Part shown: positions 1 to 8,253 of the stretch, piece after piece
How positions within the stretch are numbered: the first letter of the stretch is position 1
Layout: the number at the start of each line of letters is the position of its first letter
Assembly: GCA_028702135.1 (NCBI GenBank)
Contig: JAQVPJ010000002.1
Coordinates: 100,338-164,337, forward strand
Length of the DNA stretch: 64,000 nt
Source: Eubacteriales bacterium
Lineage (GTDB): Bacteria > Bacillota > Clostridia > Oscillospirales > CAG-382
Direction of reading: 5' to 3'
Made by a program: the position numbers and the translations under genes
The notes under the pieces: model-generated
Databases searched by the model: none
What the model saw: only the letters and a program-made list of their open reading frames with translations
Told to the model about the DNA's origin: nothing

Positions 1-195
1 GCCCAGATGTTTACAAATGCTACGATCAAAATCGGCGAGAATAATCAGAAAGCGGTAATAGAGCAGCTAAACAAGCTCGGTATCCGTATTATTGCCGCAG
101 ATCTCGGAGAGAATTACGGAAGAACAATGGAATGTCACGCAAAGGATGGCAGGGTAATCATAAAATCCTTCAACAGGGGTTTACGTGATATTTAG
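1..195 (+). CDS. cheD: Chemoreceptor glutamine deamidase CheD, C-terminal fragment
   Basis: Only the last 64 codons are present; the gene enters from the left edge in frame from base 2 or earlier (Ala-Gln-Met-Phe at the edge matches the CheD GGAQMF segment). The remaining sequence has the CheD C-terminal pattern IGENN, LGIRIIAADLGENYGRT and a final basic-Gly strand. CheD deamidates or demethylates glutamines on methyl-accepting chemotaxis receptors and partners with CheC in Firmicutes. Its presence suggests a chemotaxis operon lies to the left. No terminator-like hairpin directly follows the stop codon. Identity is from family knowledge; the catalytic Cys/His region is outside the window. Confidence 0.85.
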   Translation, partial: AQMFTNATIKIGENNQKAVIEQLNKLGIRIIAADLGENYGRTMECHAKDGRVIIKSFNRGLRDI

Positions 196-595
196 TACGT
201 ATTTTTAATACGCTTAATGTGTCAAAGGTTATTACGGCTTTAAATAAATCATCGTTTATATTAAGCTCAAAAAACCAAGTCCGCTGTCTTTAGTGAACTT
301 TGAGATGTCGCTCCTTATAAAGCATTGTAACATAGAAAGATAATACAGATAATGAACAAAGTCATTGCAAGCAGATAAGTGCTTATTTATCTTTCAAAGA
401 ATACAAGTTTGATAGCTTCATATTCGGAGAAGGTAAATAAATATAAGAGCAATAAATTTACTGAATACAGCACGAAACCCGCAAAAAGACAGATGATCGC
501 ATTTCTATCCGCTTTGTAGATACTATTTTTGTTTATTATATCCGCAATATCAAATAAAGTCAATATTTAGCGGTATGTTATGAAAAAGAGAATAA
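196..595. other. Gene-poor AT-rich stretch with a decayed membrane-protein remnant
   Basis: No intact gene is visible between cheD and the pspC terminator. On the minus strand, roughly 565 to 316, one frame reads a basic segment (IINKNSIYKADRN) followed by a strongly hydrophobic helix, a stop near 415, then, still in the same frame, another hydrophobic helix ending with a stop at 315-317. Two membrane helices interrupted by an in-frame stop look like the remains of a small membrane protein. No family was recognised and no ribosome binding site is seen. The reading is weak because AT-rich DNA readily encodes hydrophobic residues. Confidence 0.3.
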
Positions 596-636
596 AAGAA
601 TCCGGAATTTCTGCAGGTGATTTTTTCCGGATTCTT
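596..636 (-). terminator. Rho-independent terminator, possibly bidirectional
   Basis: An 11-bp perfect inverted repeat (596-606 with 626-636, AAGAATCCGGA arms) separated by a 19-nt loop lies just past the pspC stop. The T-rich flank is better on the plus strand (TTATTTTTA), but position fits the end of the leftward mutS2-pspC transcript. Confidence 0.6.
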
Positions 637-643
637 ATTTTTA

Positions 644-838
644 CTACACTCCCGAAGGCTTTTCGGGAATAACGAATGCAGCGGCGATATAAGCGATTAA
701 TCCTGCGCCGCCAAAACAGGATGCTACAATCGTAATTAACCTAATTATACTTACATCCAGCTCAAAGTATTCGGCAATACCGTTGCACACACCGCAGAGC
801 ATTTTCCCTTCCTTAACACGATAAAGCTTCTTTTGCAT
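644..838 (-). CDS. PspC domain membrane protein
   Basis: A 64-residue protein that is essentially one PspC domain: basic N-terminus, the signature LCGVCNGIAEYF, D-x-S-I-I-R-L, then a single hydrophobic membrane helix (residues about 38-58) and a PEKPSG tail. PspC proteins sit in the membrane and belong to phage-shock or envelope stress systems, where they can bind PspA; a PspA homologue is encoded at 49683. I chose the ATG at 838 because AAGGAG lies nine bases upstream; a TTG at 847 abuts that site and is too close. It lies 20 bp after mutS2 and is probably co-transcribed. Confidence 0.85.
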   Translation of the reverse strand: MQKKLYRVKEGKMLCGVCNGIAEYFELDVSIIRLITIVASCFGGAGLIAYIAAAFVIPEKPSGV

Positions 839-858
839 AAAACTCAACTCCTTTTTTA

Positions 859-3234
859 TTATTTTTTAATTGTCAATATTGTGACACCGAGATCGCCCTC
901 TCCGTAACGACCGCTGCGGAAAGATTCTATTCTCTTATCTGATTTGAAGTACTGCCACAAAGCGCTTCTCAGCGCACCTGTACCTTTGCCGTGAATGATG
1001 CTTACGGTCTCGTATCCTGCCTGTATACAATCGTCGAGATAGCGGTCGATCATGAACCAAGCATCGTCACCCGTCTGCCCTCTGACATCAAATTCGAGCT
1101 TTACAGGTGCCGTCGTTCTCTCGAAAAAGGACGAACCTTTTTTTGACTTTTTTTCCGTTATTTCGTTAAGGCGAAGATTGGATAATGATGTTTTTACATC
1201 AATTATACCCGCTCTTACCTTAGCGGCATCCCCCGAAATGCTCTGGATGATTCCGGTTTTGTTAACATCCCGTAAGAGAACACTGTCTCCTTCTTTAAAG
1301 GGGCGTGGAGGACGATATTCCTCATCATCTATTTCATTTTCACCCTTGGTGCTAAAGTTCGACTCAACATTTTTTATAGACCTGCGTATGTCCGCTCTTG
1401 CCTTGTCAAGCTGCTCTTTTGTGAGCAGTTTTTCTTTTTCCCTGCGCAATTTGTTCAGCTCATCAAAAACCAGCTCGCTTGATGCTTTTGTGCTTGAAAT
1501 CATTCGCTGTGCCTGAACATGGGCTTTGTCAAGCTCTGTTTTCGCCTTTGCGAGTATTTCCCGGCTCTGCTTTTTCGCCGCTTCTAAAATGGCGTCTGCC
1601 TCAGCTCTCGCCCTCGCCGCCCTCTGCTTTTCCTTTTCAAGTTTGTTTTCGGTGTCCTCAAGACGACCGAGAACATCCTCAAAATGCTTATTGTCCTCTG
1701 CCATAAGAGCTTTTGCGCGGTCGATGATAACAGGGTCAAGTCCCAATCGAAGGGATATTGCGAAAGCATTGGATTTTCCGGGCAATCCTGTTATAAGCCG
1801 GTAGGTGGGGCGCAGAGTTTCCACATCGAATTCGCAGGAAGCGTTCAAAACGCCTGCTGTTTCAAGCGCATAAATCTTAAGCTCCGAATAATGCGTCGTT
1901 GCGGCTGTAATCGCACCGAGGTTCTTTGTTTTTTCCAATATGGAAATTGCAAGAGCTGCACCTTCGACAGGATCTGTTCCAGCCCCGAGTTCGTCAAGCA
2001 GCACAAGCGAATCAGCATTACAGCTTTTTAGAATGCTTACCAGATTGACCATATGAGAGGAGAATGTTGACAGTGATTGTTCGATGCTCTGTTCATCCCC
2101 GATATCTGCAAGAACGGACTTAAACAGGGGGACGGTGCTACCGTAGTCGCAGGGTAAATGCAGTCCGGTCTGCGCCATAAGAGATAACAAGCCGATTGTC
2201 TTGAGGGTTACAGTCTTTCCGCCCGTATTCGGACCGGTAATAATAAGTGTACTCTGCTTTTTTCCGAACTCCAGGTTTATAGGTACTACCTTTTCCTTAT
2301 CAAGCAACGGATGCCTTGCGTTTACAAGACGAATATTCCTGTCGCGGGTTATGACCGGTCTTGAAGCGTTTGTATTTAATGAATATGATGCCTTTGCAAA
2401 AATGACTGCAAGGTCGGTCATAGCTCCGTAATCGGTAATGAGCAGCGCATCGTTATCGGCCGCAAACCCGGAAAGCTCCGAAAGAATGCGTTCAATCTCA
2501 TTAGCCTCATCAGCTTGCAGTTCCCTGAGCTTGTTATTAGCCTCAAGGACCGCGAGCGGTTCTATAAAAAGCGTCGCGCCCGAGGCGGAGGTATCGTGGA
2601 TAAGACCTTTTATGTCTCCGCGGTGCTCAGCTTTTACTGGTATTACATAACGTCCGGAACGCATTGTAATAAGGTTTTCCTGAAGGTACTTTGAATATGC
2701 TCCGGATGTAAACGAAGCAAGAGCGTCCTTTACGCTGTTTTCACATTTCTTTATATCACGCCTTATTTTGTATAACCTATCGGAAGCGTTGTCGGATATG
2801 ATATCCTCAGCGGCGATAGCGTTGCTTATCTTTTTTTCAAGCTGAGGATTCTCAGCCAACTGACTGAAATATCTGTCAAGTACAGAGTTCTCTTCACTTT
2901 TTGCCAAGGCGTATTTTTTAACGGACGAAACGCTTCTTAGAAGAGAGGCGATATCCAATAGCTCTCTTGGCGTAAGAACAGCTCCCTTTTTGGCTCTTTC
3001 AACCGCTGGAAGGATATCTTTTGCTCTGCCGAACGGTGGCATGCCTTTTAGGGTTATTAGCTCTGCGGCACGAGTGGTCTCATCTAAAAGCCGATTAACT
3101 ATAACATCGTCGTCACTCGGAAAAAGGTTTAAAATCCGCTCCGCTGCTCCCTCCGTGGCGGCAAGAGAGGATAATATCCGTAAAATTTTATCAAACTCAA
3201 GAGTTTTCAAACTCTTTGCAAATCCGTCTTTCAT
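859..3234 (-). CDS. mutS2: MutS2 / RqcU ATPase with Smr nuclease domain
   Basis: A 791-residue MutS2 protein of typical length. Visible parts in order: N-terminal core and lever helices, a MutS ATPase domain with Walker A GPNTGGKT near residue 335 and Walker B LVLLDELGAGTDP, a long coiled coil (about 520-640, rich in Lys, Glu and Ala), a KOW-like linker, and a C-terminal Smr domain with LEFDVRG and HGKGTGALR. MutS2 lacks the mismatch-binding domain of MutS; family members act on recombination intermediates and, in Bacillus, on collided ribosomes. RBS AAAGGA precedes the ATG. It follows recO by 15 bp in a leftward housekeeping operon. Confidence 0.95.
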   Translation of the reverse strand: MKDGFAKSLKTLEFDKILRILSSLAATEGAAERILNLFPSDDDVIVNRLLDETTRAAELITLKGMPPFGRAKDILPAVERAKKGAVLTPRELLDIASLLRSVSSVKKYALAKSEENSVLDRYFSQLAENPQLEKKISNAIAAEDIISDNASDRLYKIRRDIKKCENSVKDALASFTSGAYSKYLQENLITMRSGRYVIPVKAEHRGDIKGLIHDTSASGATLFIEPLAVLEANNKLRELQADEANEIERILSELSGFAADNDALLITDYGAMTDLAVIFAKASYSLNTNASRPVITRDRNIRLVNARHPLLDKEKVVPINLEFGKKQSTLIITGPNTGGKTVTLKTIGLLSLMAQTGLHLPCDYGSTVPLFKSVLADIGDEQSIEQSLSTFSSHMVNLVSILKSCNADSLVLLDELGAGTDPVEGAALAISILEKTKNLGAITAATTHYSELKIYALETAGVLNASCEFDVETLRPTYRLITGLPGKSNAFAISLRLGLDPVIIDRAKALMAEDNKHFEDVLGRLEDTENKLEKEKQRAARARAEADAILEAAKKQSREILAKAKTELDKAHVQAQRMISSTKASSELVFDELNKLRREKEKLLTKEQLDKARADIRRSIKNVESNFSTKGENEIDDEEYRPPRPFKEGDSVLLRDVNKTGIIQSISGDAAKVRAGIIDVKTSLSNLRLNEITEKKSKKGSSFFERTTAPVKLEFDVRGQTGDDAWFMIDRYLDDCIQAGYETVSIIHGKGTGALRSALWQYFKSDKRIESFRSGRYGEGDLGVTILTIKK

Positions 3235-3249
3235 AAAATCCTTTCTGAA

Positions 3250-4017
3250 CTATAATACAGACTTGAGAAAATCAAGTGTTTTGTATTTTTTTTCAAGCCG
3301 CAAATGCAGGTAAATCTCTGTAATTTTTCCAAGCTCGCAAAGCGAGTTGTCATCGACAGTAAATGAAAAAATTCTACTGCTTTTAGCGTTGATTATGTAT
3401 CTAAGAGCATCGATGACGGTTCTGGAAACCGAAATCCCCGTACCATATTCCGTCACGCTCGATTCGGTGACGCCGGAACATGCAGAACAGAGAAAAATGC
3501 CGTTTTGAACGTCAAGTACGTTCTGCGCTGATAAATCAAGCTCTGTTTCACATTTTGCGCAGGTGTTTATATCGGGTTCAAAACCGATAAGACAGGCCAA
3601 CCTGAACTCAAACACCGCTTTGATGAATCTGACGGAGGCAAAATTTCTTGAAAGAGCGTAAAGTGAATTCAGGAGCAACTGAAGCACAACGCTGTTCTCA
3701 CTATCCTTAATCGCCACACTTCCCGATACCTCGCAGAGGTAAGAAGCGAGTGCGAAGCTCTCAATACTCTCTCTGACCGCGTAAAAATCATCGATAAGCT
3801 CAGCGTCAACAAGGGTATAATAGCCGTTTTTACAGTATAAGAGCATATTTGAACAGGCGAAAATCTGAACGCTCTTAAGGTTGGATGCCAATATCGACCT
3901 GGCTCCCTTTGCCTTAACCGTAATAACTCCGTCAAGCTCGGTCAGGACTGTGAGCAGCTTGCTGTTTTCGCCCTGCGAGCTCTCTTTGATTACAATGCCC
4001 TTTACCTTATGGTGCAT
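3250..4017 (-). CDS. recO: DNA repair protein RecO
   Basis: A 255-residue protein with the RecO layout: N-terminal OB fold (KGIVIKESSQGENSKLLTVLT), helical middle, and a C4 zinc site (CAKC and CSAC). RecO loads RecA onto SSB-coated single-stranded DNA with RecR in the RecFOR gap repair pathway. The order era-recO is conserved in Firmicutes and supports the call. Cysteines are complete, unlike in some RecO proteins where the zinc site has been lost. The gap to era upstream is 33 bp and no separate promoter is evident. Confidence 0.93.
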   Translation of the reverse strand: MHHKVKGIVIKESSQGENSKLLTVLTELDGVITVKAKGARSILASNLKSVQIFACSNMLLYCKNGYYTLVDAELIDDFYAVRESIESFALASYLCEVSGSVAIKDSENSVVLQLLLNSLYALSRNFASVRFIKAVFEFRLACLIGFEPDINTCAKCETELDLSAQNVLDVQNGIFLCSACSGVTESSVTEYGTGISVSRTVIDALRYIINAKSSRIFSFTVDDNSLCELGKITEIYLHLRLEKKYKTLDFLKSVL

Positions 4018-4050
4018 AACGGCGACTTGTACCTTTCATATTTTATCATA

Positions 4051-4941
4051 TCATTCTTTATTGTTAAATCCAAAATTGTTAAGCAGCGTCGGACTATCAC
4101 GCCAGTTCTCCTTGACCTTTACCCACAAATCAAGATATACGCGCGTTTCGAGGATTTTTTCGATGTCCTCACGGGCATAAGAACCAATTTTTTTCAACAT
4201 CCCACCGTTTTTTCCTATCAGTATCCTTTTATGTCCCTCTTTTTCACAAAATATTTCTGCACGTACCGAGATGAGGCTTTTTTTCTCTTTATAATCCTCG
4301 ATAACGACGGCAACACCGTGCGGAATTTCATCTTCCGTTAAGCGGAGTATCTTCTCGCGAATGATTTCAGCAATTATCTGACGCTCGGGCTGGTCTGTTG
4401 ATATATCGTCCGGAAAAAAGTGTGGAGAATTGATTAAAAGCGGTTCTATCTCTTTGAAAATAATATCAAGCCCGTCGTTTTGCAGTGCGGAAATCGGTAT
4501 AATCGAATGAAAATCATACTGCTGTGACAGCTCGGAAATCTGTTTTGCGATATCCGGCTTTTTACATTTGTCGATTTTATTTATCAAGAGTATTATTTTC
4601 GATTTAGAAGCGGTAAAGCTGTCAAGAGCGTTTTTCTCCGCGCTGTTTAAAGCCGTGCCCGCTTCGATGACAAAAAGAACAATCTCAGCATCCATGGAGG
4701 CGCTGCCGACCGCTTTCATCATATATTCGCCCAAAAGCGTTTTGGGCTTATGAAGTCCAGGCGTGTCGATAAAAACAAGCTGTACGTTCCCGTTTGTTAA
4801 TATGCCTGTAATCTTATTCCTTGTGGTCTGAGGTTTATTAGAAACGATGGCGACCTTCTCTCCTAAAAGAGCGTTCATCAATGTCGACTTTCCCACATTG
4901 GGCTTTCCCGCGATTAGAATAAATGCTGTTTTTGTGTCCAT
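4051..4941 (-). CDS. era: Ribosome assembly GTPase Era
   Basis: A 296-residue Era with all G motifs: G1 GKPNVGKST, G3 DTPGLHKPK, G4 NKID, and a C-terminal KH domain with the GxxG loop LIGKNGGMLKKIG. Era binds the 3' end of 16S rRNA during 30S maturation and associates with the inner membrane face. It sits with ybeY upstream and recO downstream, as in many Clostridia. The usual cdd or dgkA gene between ybeY and era is absent here. Length and motifs are normal. Confidence 0.97.
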   Translation of the reverse strand: MDTKTAFILIAGKPNVGKSTLMNALLGEKVAIVSNKPQTTRNKITGILTNGNVQLVFIDTPGLHKPKTLLGEYMMKAVGSASMDAEIVLFVIEAGTALNSAEKNALDSFTASKSKIILLINKIDKCKKPDIAKQISELSQQYDFHSIIPISALQNDGLDIIFKEIEPLLINSPHFFPDDISTDQPERQIIAEIIREKILRLTEDEIPHGVAVVIEDYKEKKSLISVRAEIFCEKEGHKRILIGKNGGMLKKIGSYAREDIEKILETRVYLDLWVKVKENWRDSPTLLNNFGFNNKE

Positions 4942-4964
4942 AAAATTCCGTTTCTTCTTTTTGT

Positions 4965-5414
4965 TTATCGTTTTATTCCAAAACTGTCAAGCAGTTCTCT
5001 CTGGCGTTTTTCCATATTCTCCCGCTCTGATTCATCCTCATGATCATAGCCGAGAAGATGAAGCGTGGCATGAGCGGCAAGAAAACACAGCTCTCTTTTA
5101 AGAGAGTGCTCGTAAGCTGCAGCCTGCTCTTTTGCTTTGTCTATCGAGATAATTATATCTCCGAGCAGTGTATTTATTTCGGGTGTATCAAAGTCTAAAA
5201 AGGGAAAAGAGAGAACATCCGTCGCTTTGTCCACACCACGATGAGCTTTATTGATTTTTCGGATATAAGCATTATCACATATGGTAACTCCGACCTCGAA
5301 TTTGTGGTTAGGATATTCCGAAGCAACGCAGGTACGGATAATCCTTTTTATAAGTGTAATATAACTTTGAGGTATTATCTCCCCGGTCAGATTCTCATAA
5401 TAAATTCTTGTCAA
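4965..5414 (-). CDS. ybeY: Endoribonuclease YbeY, 16S rRNA 3' maturation
   Basis: A 149-residue YbeY with the zinc motif HATLHLLGYDH (H-x3-H-x5-H) near the C-terminus and the upstream VGVTICDNAYIRKIN and DVLSFPF segments. YbeY is a metal-dependent RNase involved in 16S rRNA maturation and 70S quality control. The start codon is TTG, and its last two bases with the following A form the TGA stop of phoH (TTGA overlap), so translational coupling to phoH is likely. Confidence 0.95.
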   Translation of the reverse strand: MTRIYYENLTGEIIPQSYITLIKRIIRTCVASEYPNHKFEVGVTICDNAYIRKINKAHRGVDKATDVLSFPFLDFDTPEINTLLGDIIISIDKAKEQAAAYEHSLKRELCFLAAHATLHLLGYDHEDESERENMEKRQRELLDSFGIKR

Positions 5415-6412
5415 TTATTAATCCTCTTTTTATAGAAATGCCTTTGCGCAGGTTGTCCCGAGCTATCCTTTTTTTCATAAGCGAGTATGATCTTCTGTAC
5501 CAGAGGATGACGGACAACATCCTTGTGTGTAAAACGGAAAATACTTATTCCCGCAATATTATCAAGAATTCCTATCACTTCGACCAAACCGCTCTTTTTT
5601 AAGAAGGGCAGGTCAATCTGTGTAATATCACCTGTAACGATTGCTTTAGAATTGTTGCCTAAACGGGTTAGGAACATTTTCATCTGCTCCGGAGTCGTGT
5701 TCTGCGCCTCATCGAGTATTATAAAAGCATCGTCGAGGGTTCTTCCGCGCATATACGCAAGGGGTGCTATTTCTATTACTCCTTTTTCAATATGCTTTGA
5801 AAAACTCTCCGGGCCGAGCATCTCACCGAGTGCGTCATAAAGCGGACGCAGATACGGATCGATTTTGCTCTGCAGATCTCCGGGTAGAAAACCTAAATTT
5901 TCGCCTGCTTCTACTGCTGGGCGGGTAAGGATAATTCGGGCGATCTGTTTTTGTTTCAACGCTGTGACAGCCATGGCAACTGCTAAAAAGGTTTTACCGG
6001 TTCCGGCAGGACCTATTCCAAAAACAATTGTGTTTTTCTTTATATCATCGACATACTTTTGCTGCCCCACTGTCTTTGCTTTGATAGGCTTACCCTTGTT
6101 TGTCAGGCATATGCAATCGTTGTATATTGCCGACAGTTCGTTCTGCTTTTCATCCTTAATCATCGAGATAACATAATTTACGCTGTTTTCATCAATATTA
6201 TCGGACAAAGCGGAAATTCGTTCAAGCTGTTGTATCGCATCGCACGCCATGGTAACGTTTCCCGCATTTTCACCGTTGATTTTTATAGCACCTTCGCGGT
6301 TGCTTATCGTAACCGAAAAAGCGTGTTCAATATTATCAATATTTGTGTCAAGCGTACCGAACAGCTTTAAAACGAAATCGATTGAAAGAGTTGTAATTAT
6401 TTTTTCGTACAC
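5411..6412 (-). CDS. phoH: PhoH family ATPase (PhoL/YbeZ type)
   Basis: A protein of 333 residues with an N-terminal RNA-binding-like region and a PhoH ATPase: Walker A GPAGTGKT, TRPAVEAGENLGFLPGD and Walker B IILDEAQNTTPEQM. PhoH/YbeZ proteins are RNA helicase-like ATPases that pair with YbeY in rRNA processing; the direct overlap with ybeY fits. I chose GTG at 6412 because AGGGGAG lies six bases upstream; a TTG at 6439 in frame lacks a site. It is the first gene of the leftward operon; its promoter should lie in 6440-6560 but I cannot define it. Confidence 0.9.
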   Translation of the reverse strand: MYEKIITTLSIDFVLKLFGTLDTNIDNIEHAFSVTISNREGAIKINGENAGNVTMACDAIQQLERISALSDNIDENSVNYVISMIKDEKQNELSAIYNDCICLTNKGKPIKAKTVGQQKYVDDIKKNTIVFGIGPAGTGKTFLAVAMAVTALKQKQIARIILTRPAVEAGENLGFLPGDLQSKIDPYLRPLYDALGEMLGPESFSKHIEKGVIEIAPLAYMRGRTLDDAFIILDEAQNTTPEQMKMFLTRLGNNSKAIVTGDITQIDLPFLKKSGLVEVIGILDNIAGISIFRFTHKDVVRHPLVQKIILAYEKKDSSGQPAQRHFYKKRINN

Positions 6413-6561
6413 GTAAATGCTCCCCTGCGGATTCTGCAAAGAGCCCGCATTTTATTATAATGCTTTTTCAGAAAGTTTTATTATAGGTTTATCAAATAAA
6501 GTATATCATATTTACGGGGAAATGTATAGTGCCTTTTCGTTTTTTACAGACAAAGAATAAC

Positions 6562-6590
6562 TTGACATAATTTTTCACTTATGATATAAT
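6562..6590 (+). promoter_or_regulatory. Consensus sigma-A promoter for the 6627 lipoprotein
   Basis: TTGACA at 6562-6567 and TATAAT at 6585-6590 with exactly 17 bp between, a perfect housekeeping promoter about 36 bp before the start codon of the solute-binding lipoprotein. Expression should be strong unless repressed. Confidence 0.85.
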
Positions 6591-6626
6591 TTATACAATA
6601 AAATAGAATATTGAGGAGAGAATTTC

Positions 6627-8129
6627 ATGAAAAAGGCGAGTCGCTTAGTTGTTTTTCTTTTAATGTTGGCTATTGTTTCAGCTTTCGTGACTTCCTGCAA
6701 GACGACTCCCGGCAGCGAATCGAGCGCGGCTGGTGAGAGTGTCAATGTAAAAAGTGAGCTTTTTGGAAATCTTCCGAACGAGAATTATGGAGATGCCGAG
6801 ATCAAGTTTCTGGTCGAAGGTGATTACAGAGCTCCCTATTGTTCAGAGGAGATTATGCCTCTTGAGACCTCTGCAACCGTTTTAAGCAAGGCCGTTTCGG
6901 ATAGAAACGCTCTTGTCGAGGATCGATTCAAGGTCAAAATATCTGAGGTACGTACCACTACCGGAGACCAGATGACGTCAACAATAAGGAACATTGTAGC
7001 CGCAGGCACCGATGAATACGATATTGTAATGCCTTATATACCTGATGCGGCTGCTCTTTCACTGGAGAATAACTTTTATTTGCTTAATGATTTCGAAAAC
7101 ATCCATCTCGAGGAGGACTACTGGGATCAGGCGGCTGTAGAGGGTCTGTCGATAAATAATAAGAATTATTTTGCCACAGGGGATTTTAGTGTTTTGACGC
7201 TTGCCTGTACTCACGCGGTCGTTTTCAACAAGGATATAGTAACTGAAAACAGTCTTGAAAACCCTTACAATCTTGTAAAGAAGGGCCAATGGACGATCGA
7301 CAAGATGAAGGAAATGGCAAGAAAAATAACCCGTGATTCCGACGGTATTACAGGAATGACCGCAGAGGATACGTACGGATTCCTTGTAAACAGTAACTTT
7401 GCGACCTCGATGTTCGTCGGCTCAGGAGAACGTCTTACAAATAAGGACGCAGACGACCTGCCCTTAATATCGGTAAATTCCTCAAAGGGTGTTGATGTTT
7501 TCACAAAGATATTCGACCTGTTTAACGACAGTCAGGCAAGCGGGCATATTGAAAACTTAAGACAGGTAAACGGAACGGGTAAAACGGTATGGCAGCTTGC
7601 TACTGATTGCGTTGCAAACAAGAGAGCACTGTTCAGGGCTATGGCGATAGTGGATATTCAAGAGCTTGGAAATTACGAATGTAATTTCGGCATTCTGCCG
7701 ATTCCGAAGTATGACGTTTCGCAGGATGATTATTATTCACTTGTATCGACAATATATGCTACCTGCGCAGCTATTCCGTCTTCCAATCAGAATCCCGAAA
7801 TGGCGGCAGTAATACTGGATGCTATTACTCAGGCATCCACGGGTACGGTAAAATACAGCTATTATCAGACAATGCTCAAAGACAGAAAGATTCAGGACAA
7901 CGAATCCGAGGAGATGCTTGATATAATATTTAGCAATCATGTCTTCGACCTCGGCAACGTATTCGGTTGGGGTGACACCTCCGTTTACGGAAACAACAGT
8001 ATAGCGAATTTTATGAACATTATCGCTTTCAGCGGTTCAAATACTTTCGCATCAACCTTTGAGTCTATAAGTAATAAGATACAATCAGATTTGGATGCAA
8101 CTATAGAAAAGTTCAATGAAAAGAACTAG
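6627..8129 (+). CDS. Extracellular solute-binding lipoprotein (family 1-like)
   Basis: A 500-residue lipoprotein: basic N-terminus, hydrophobic signal, lipobox VTSC with the acylated Cys at 24, a Ser-rich tether, then a periplasmic-binding-like body (YDIVMPYIPDAAALS, WDQAAVEG, VVFNKDIV, GQWTIDKMKEMARKI). These features resemble ABC sugar or oligosaccharide binding proteins. No permease or ATPase genes adjoin it, so it would serve a transporter elsewhere or act alone. It is monocistronic, with its own perfect promoter and a terminator at 8151. RBS GGAGAG precedes the ATG. The ligand is unknown. Confidence 0.75.
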   Translation: MKKASRLVVFLLMLAIVSAFVTSCKTTPGSESSAAGESVNVKSELFGNLPNENYGDAEIKFLVEGDYRAPYCSEEIMPLETSATVLSKAVSDRNALVEDRFKVKISEVRTTTGDQMTSTIRNIVAAGTDEYDIVMPYIPDAAALSLENNFYLLNDFENIHLEEDYWDQAAVEGLSINNKNYFATGDFSVLTLACTHAVVFNKDIVTENSLENPYNLVKKGQWTIDKMKEMARKITRDSDGITGMTAEDTYGFLVNSNFATSMFVGSGERLTNKDADDLPLISVNSSKGVDVFTKIFDLFNDSQASGHIENLRQVNGTGKTVWQLATDCVANKRALFRAMAIVDIQELGNYECNFGILPIPKYDVSQDDYYSLVSTIYATCAAIPSSNQNPEMAAVILDAITQASTGTVKYSYYQTMLKDRKIQDNESEEMLDIIFSNHVFDLGNVFGWGDTSVYGNNSIANFMNIIAFSGSNTFASTFESISNKIQSDLDATIEKFNEKN

Positions 8130-8150
8130 TAAAACTAAATAACAAATAAT

Positions 8151-8182
8151 TATAGCGCATCGAAAAAATTCGGTGCGCTATA
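8151..8182 (+). terminator. Terminator hairpin after the solute-binding lipoprotein gene
   Basis: A 14-bp stem (8151-8164 with 8169-8182, one G-T pair) with a four-A loop. The T tract is short, so termination may be partial; the znu promoter begins immediately beyond it. Confidence 0.55.
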
Positions 8183-8211
8183 TTGACATTATAAGGCGTA
8201 TATGATATTCT
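8183..8211 (+). promoter_or_regulatory. Promoter of the znu operon
   Basis: TTGACA (8183-8188), 17-bp spacer, TATTCT (8206-8211). It is positioned so that the transcript would start at about 8218, just where the palindrome 8220-8236 begins. Confidence 0.65.
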
Positions 8212-8219
8212 AAATGCAG

Positions 8220-8236
8220 ATGCGAATTGTTCGCAT
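8220..8236 (+). promoter_or_regulatory. Candidate Zur operator
   Basis: A perfect 7-3-7 inverted repeat, ATGCGAA TTG TTCGCAT, overlaps the expected transcription start of znuACB-zur. Fur-family regulators bind palindromes of this size, and a Fur-family gene is the last gene of the operon, so zinc-dependent autorepression is likely. The assignment to Zur is inference from position and symmetry. Confidence 0.55.
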
Positions 8237-8253
8237 TTGAAAGGAGCTGCCGT

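Noticed and set aside
1052..1516. Long open frame opposite mutS2
   Set aside because: It lies on the strand opposite a clearly recognised gene, has Ser/Phe-rich low-complexity translation typical of antisense frames, and no ribosome binding site.
8227..8253. Nine-residue N-terminal extension of znuA from a TTG
   Set aside because: It would place the start inside the palindromic operator and before the AAGGAG site; the signal peptide begins at the ATG at 8254.
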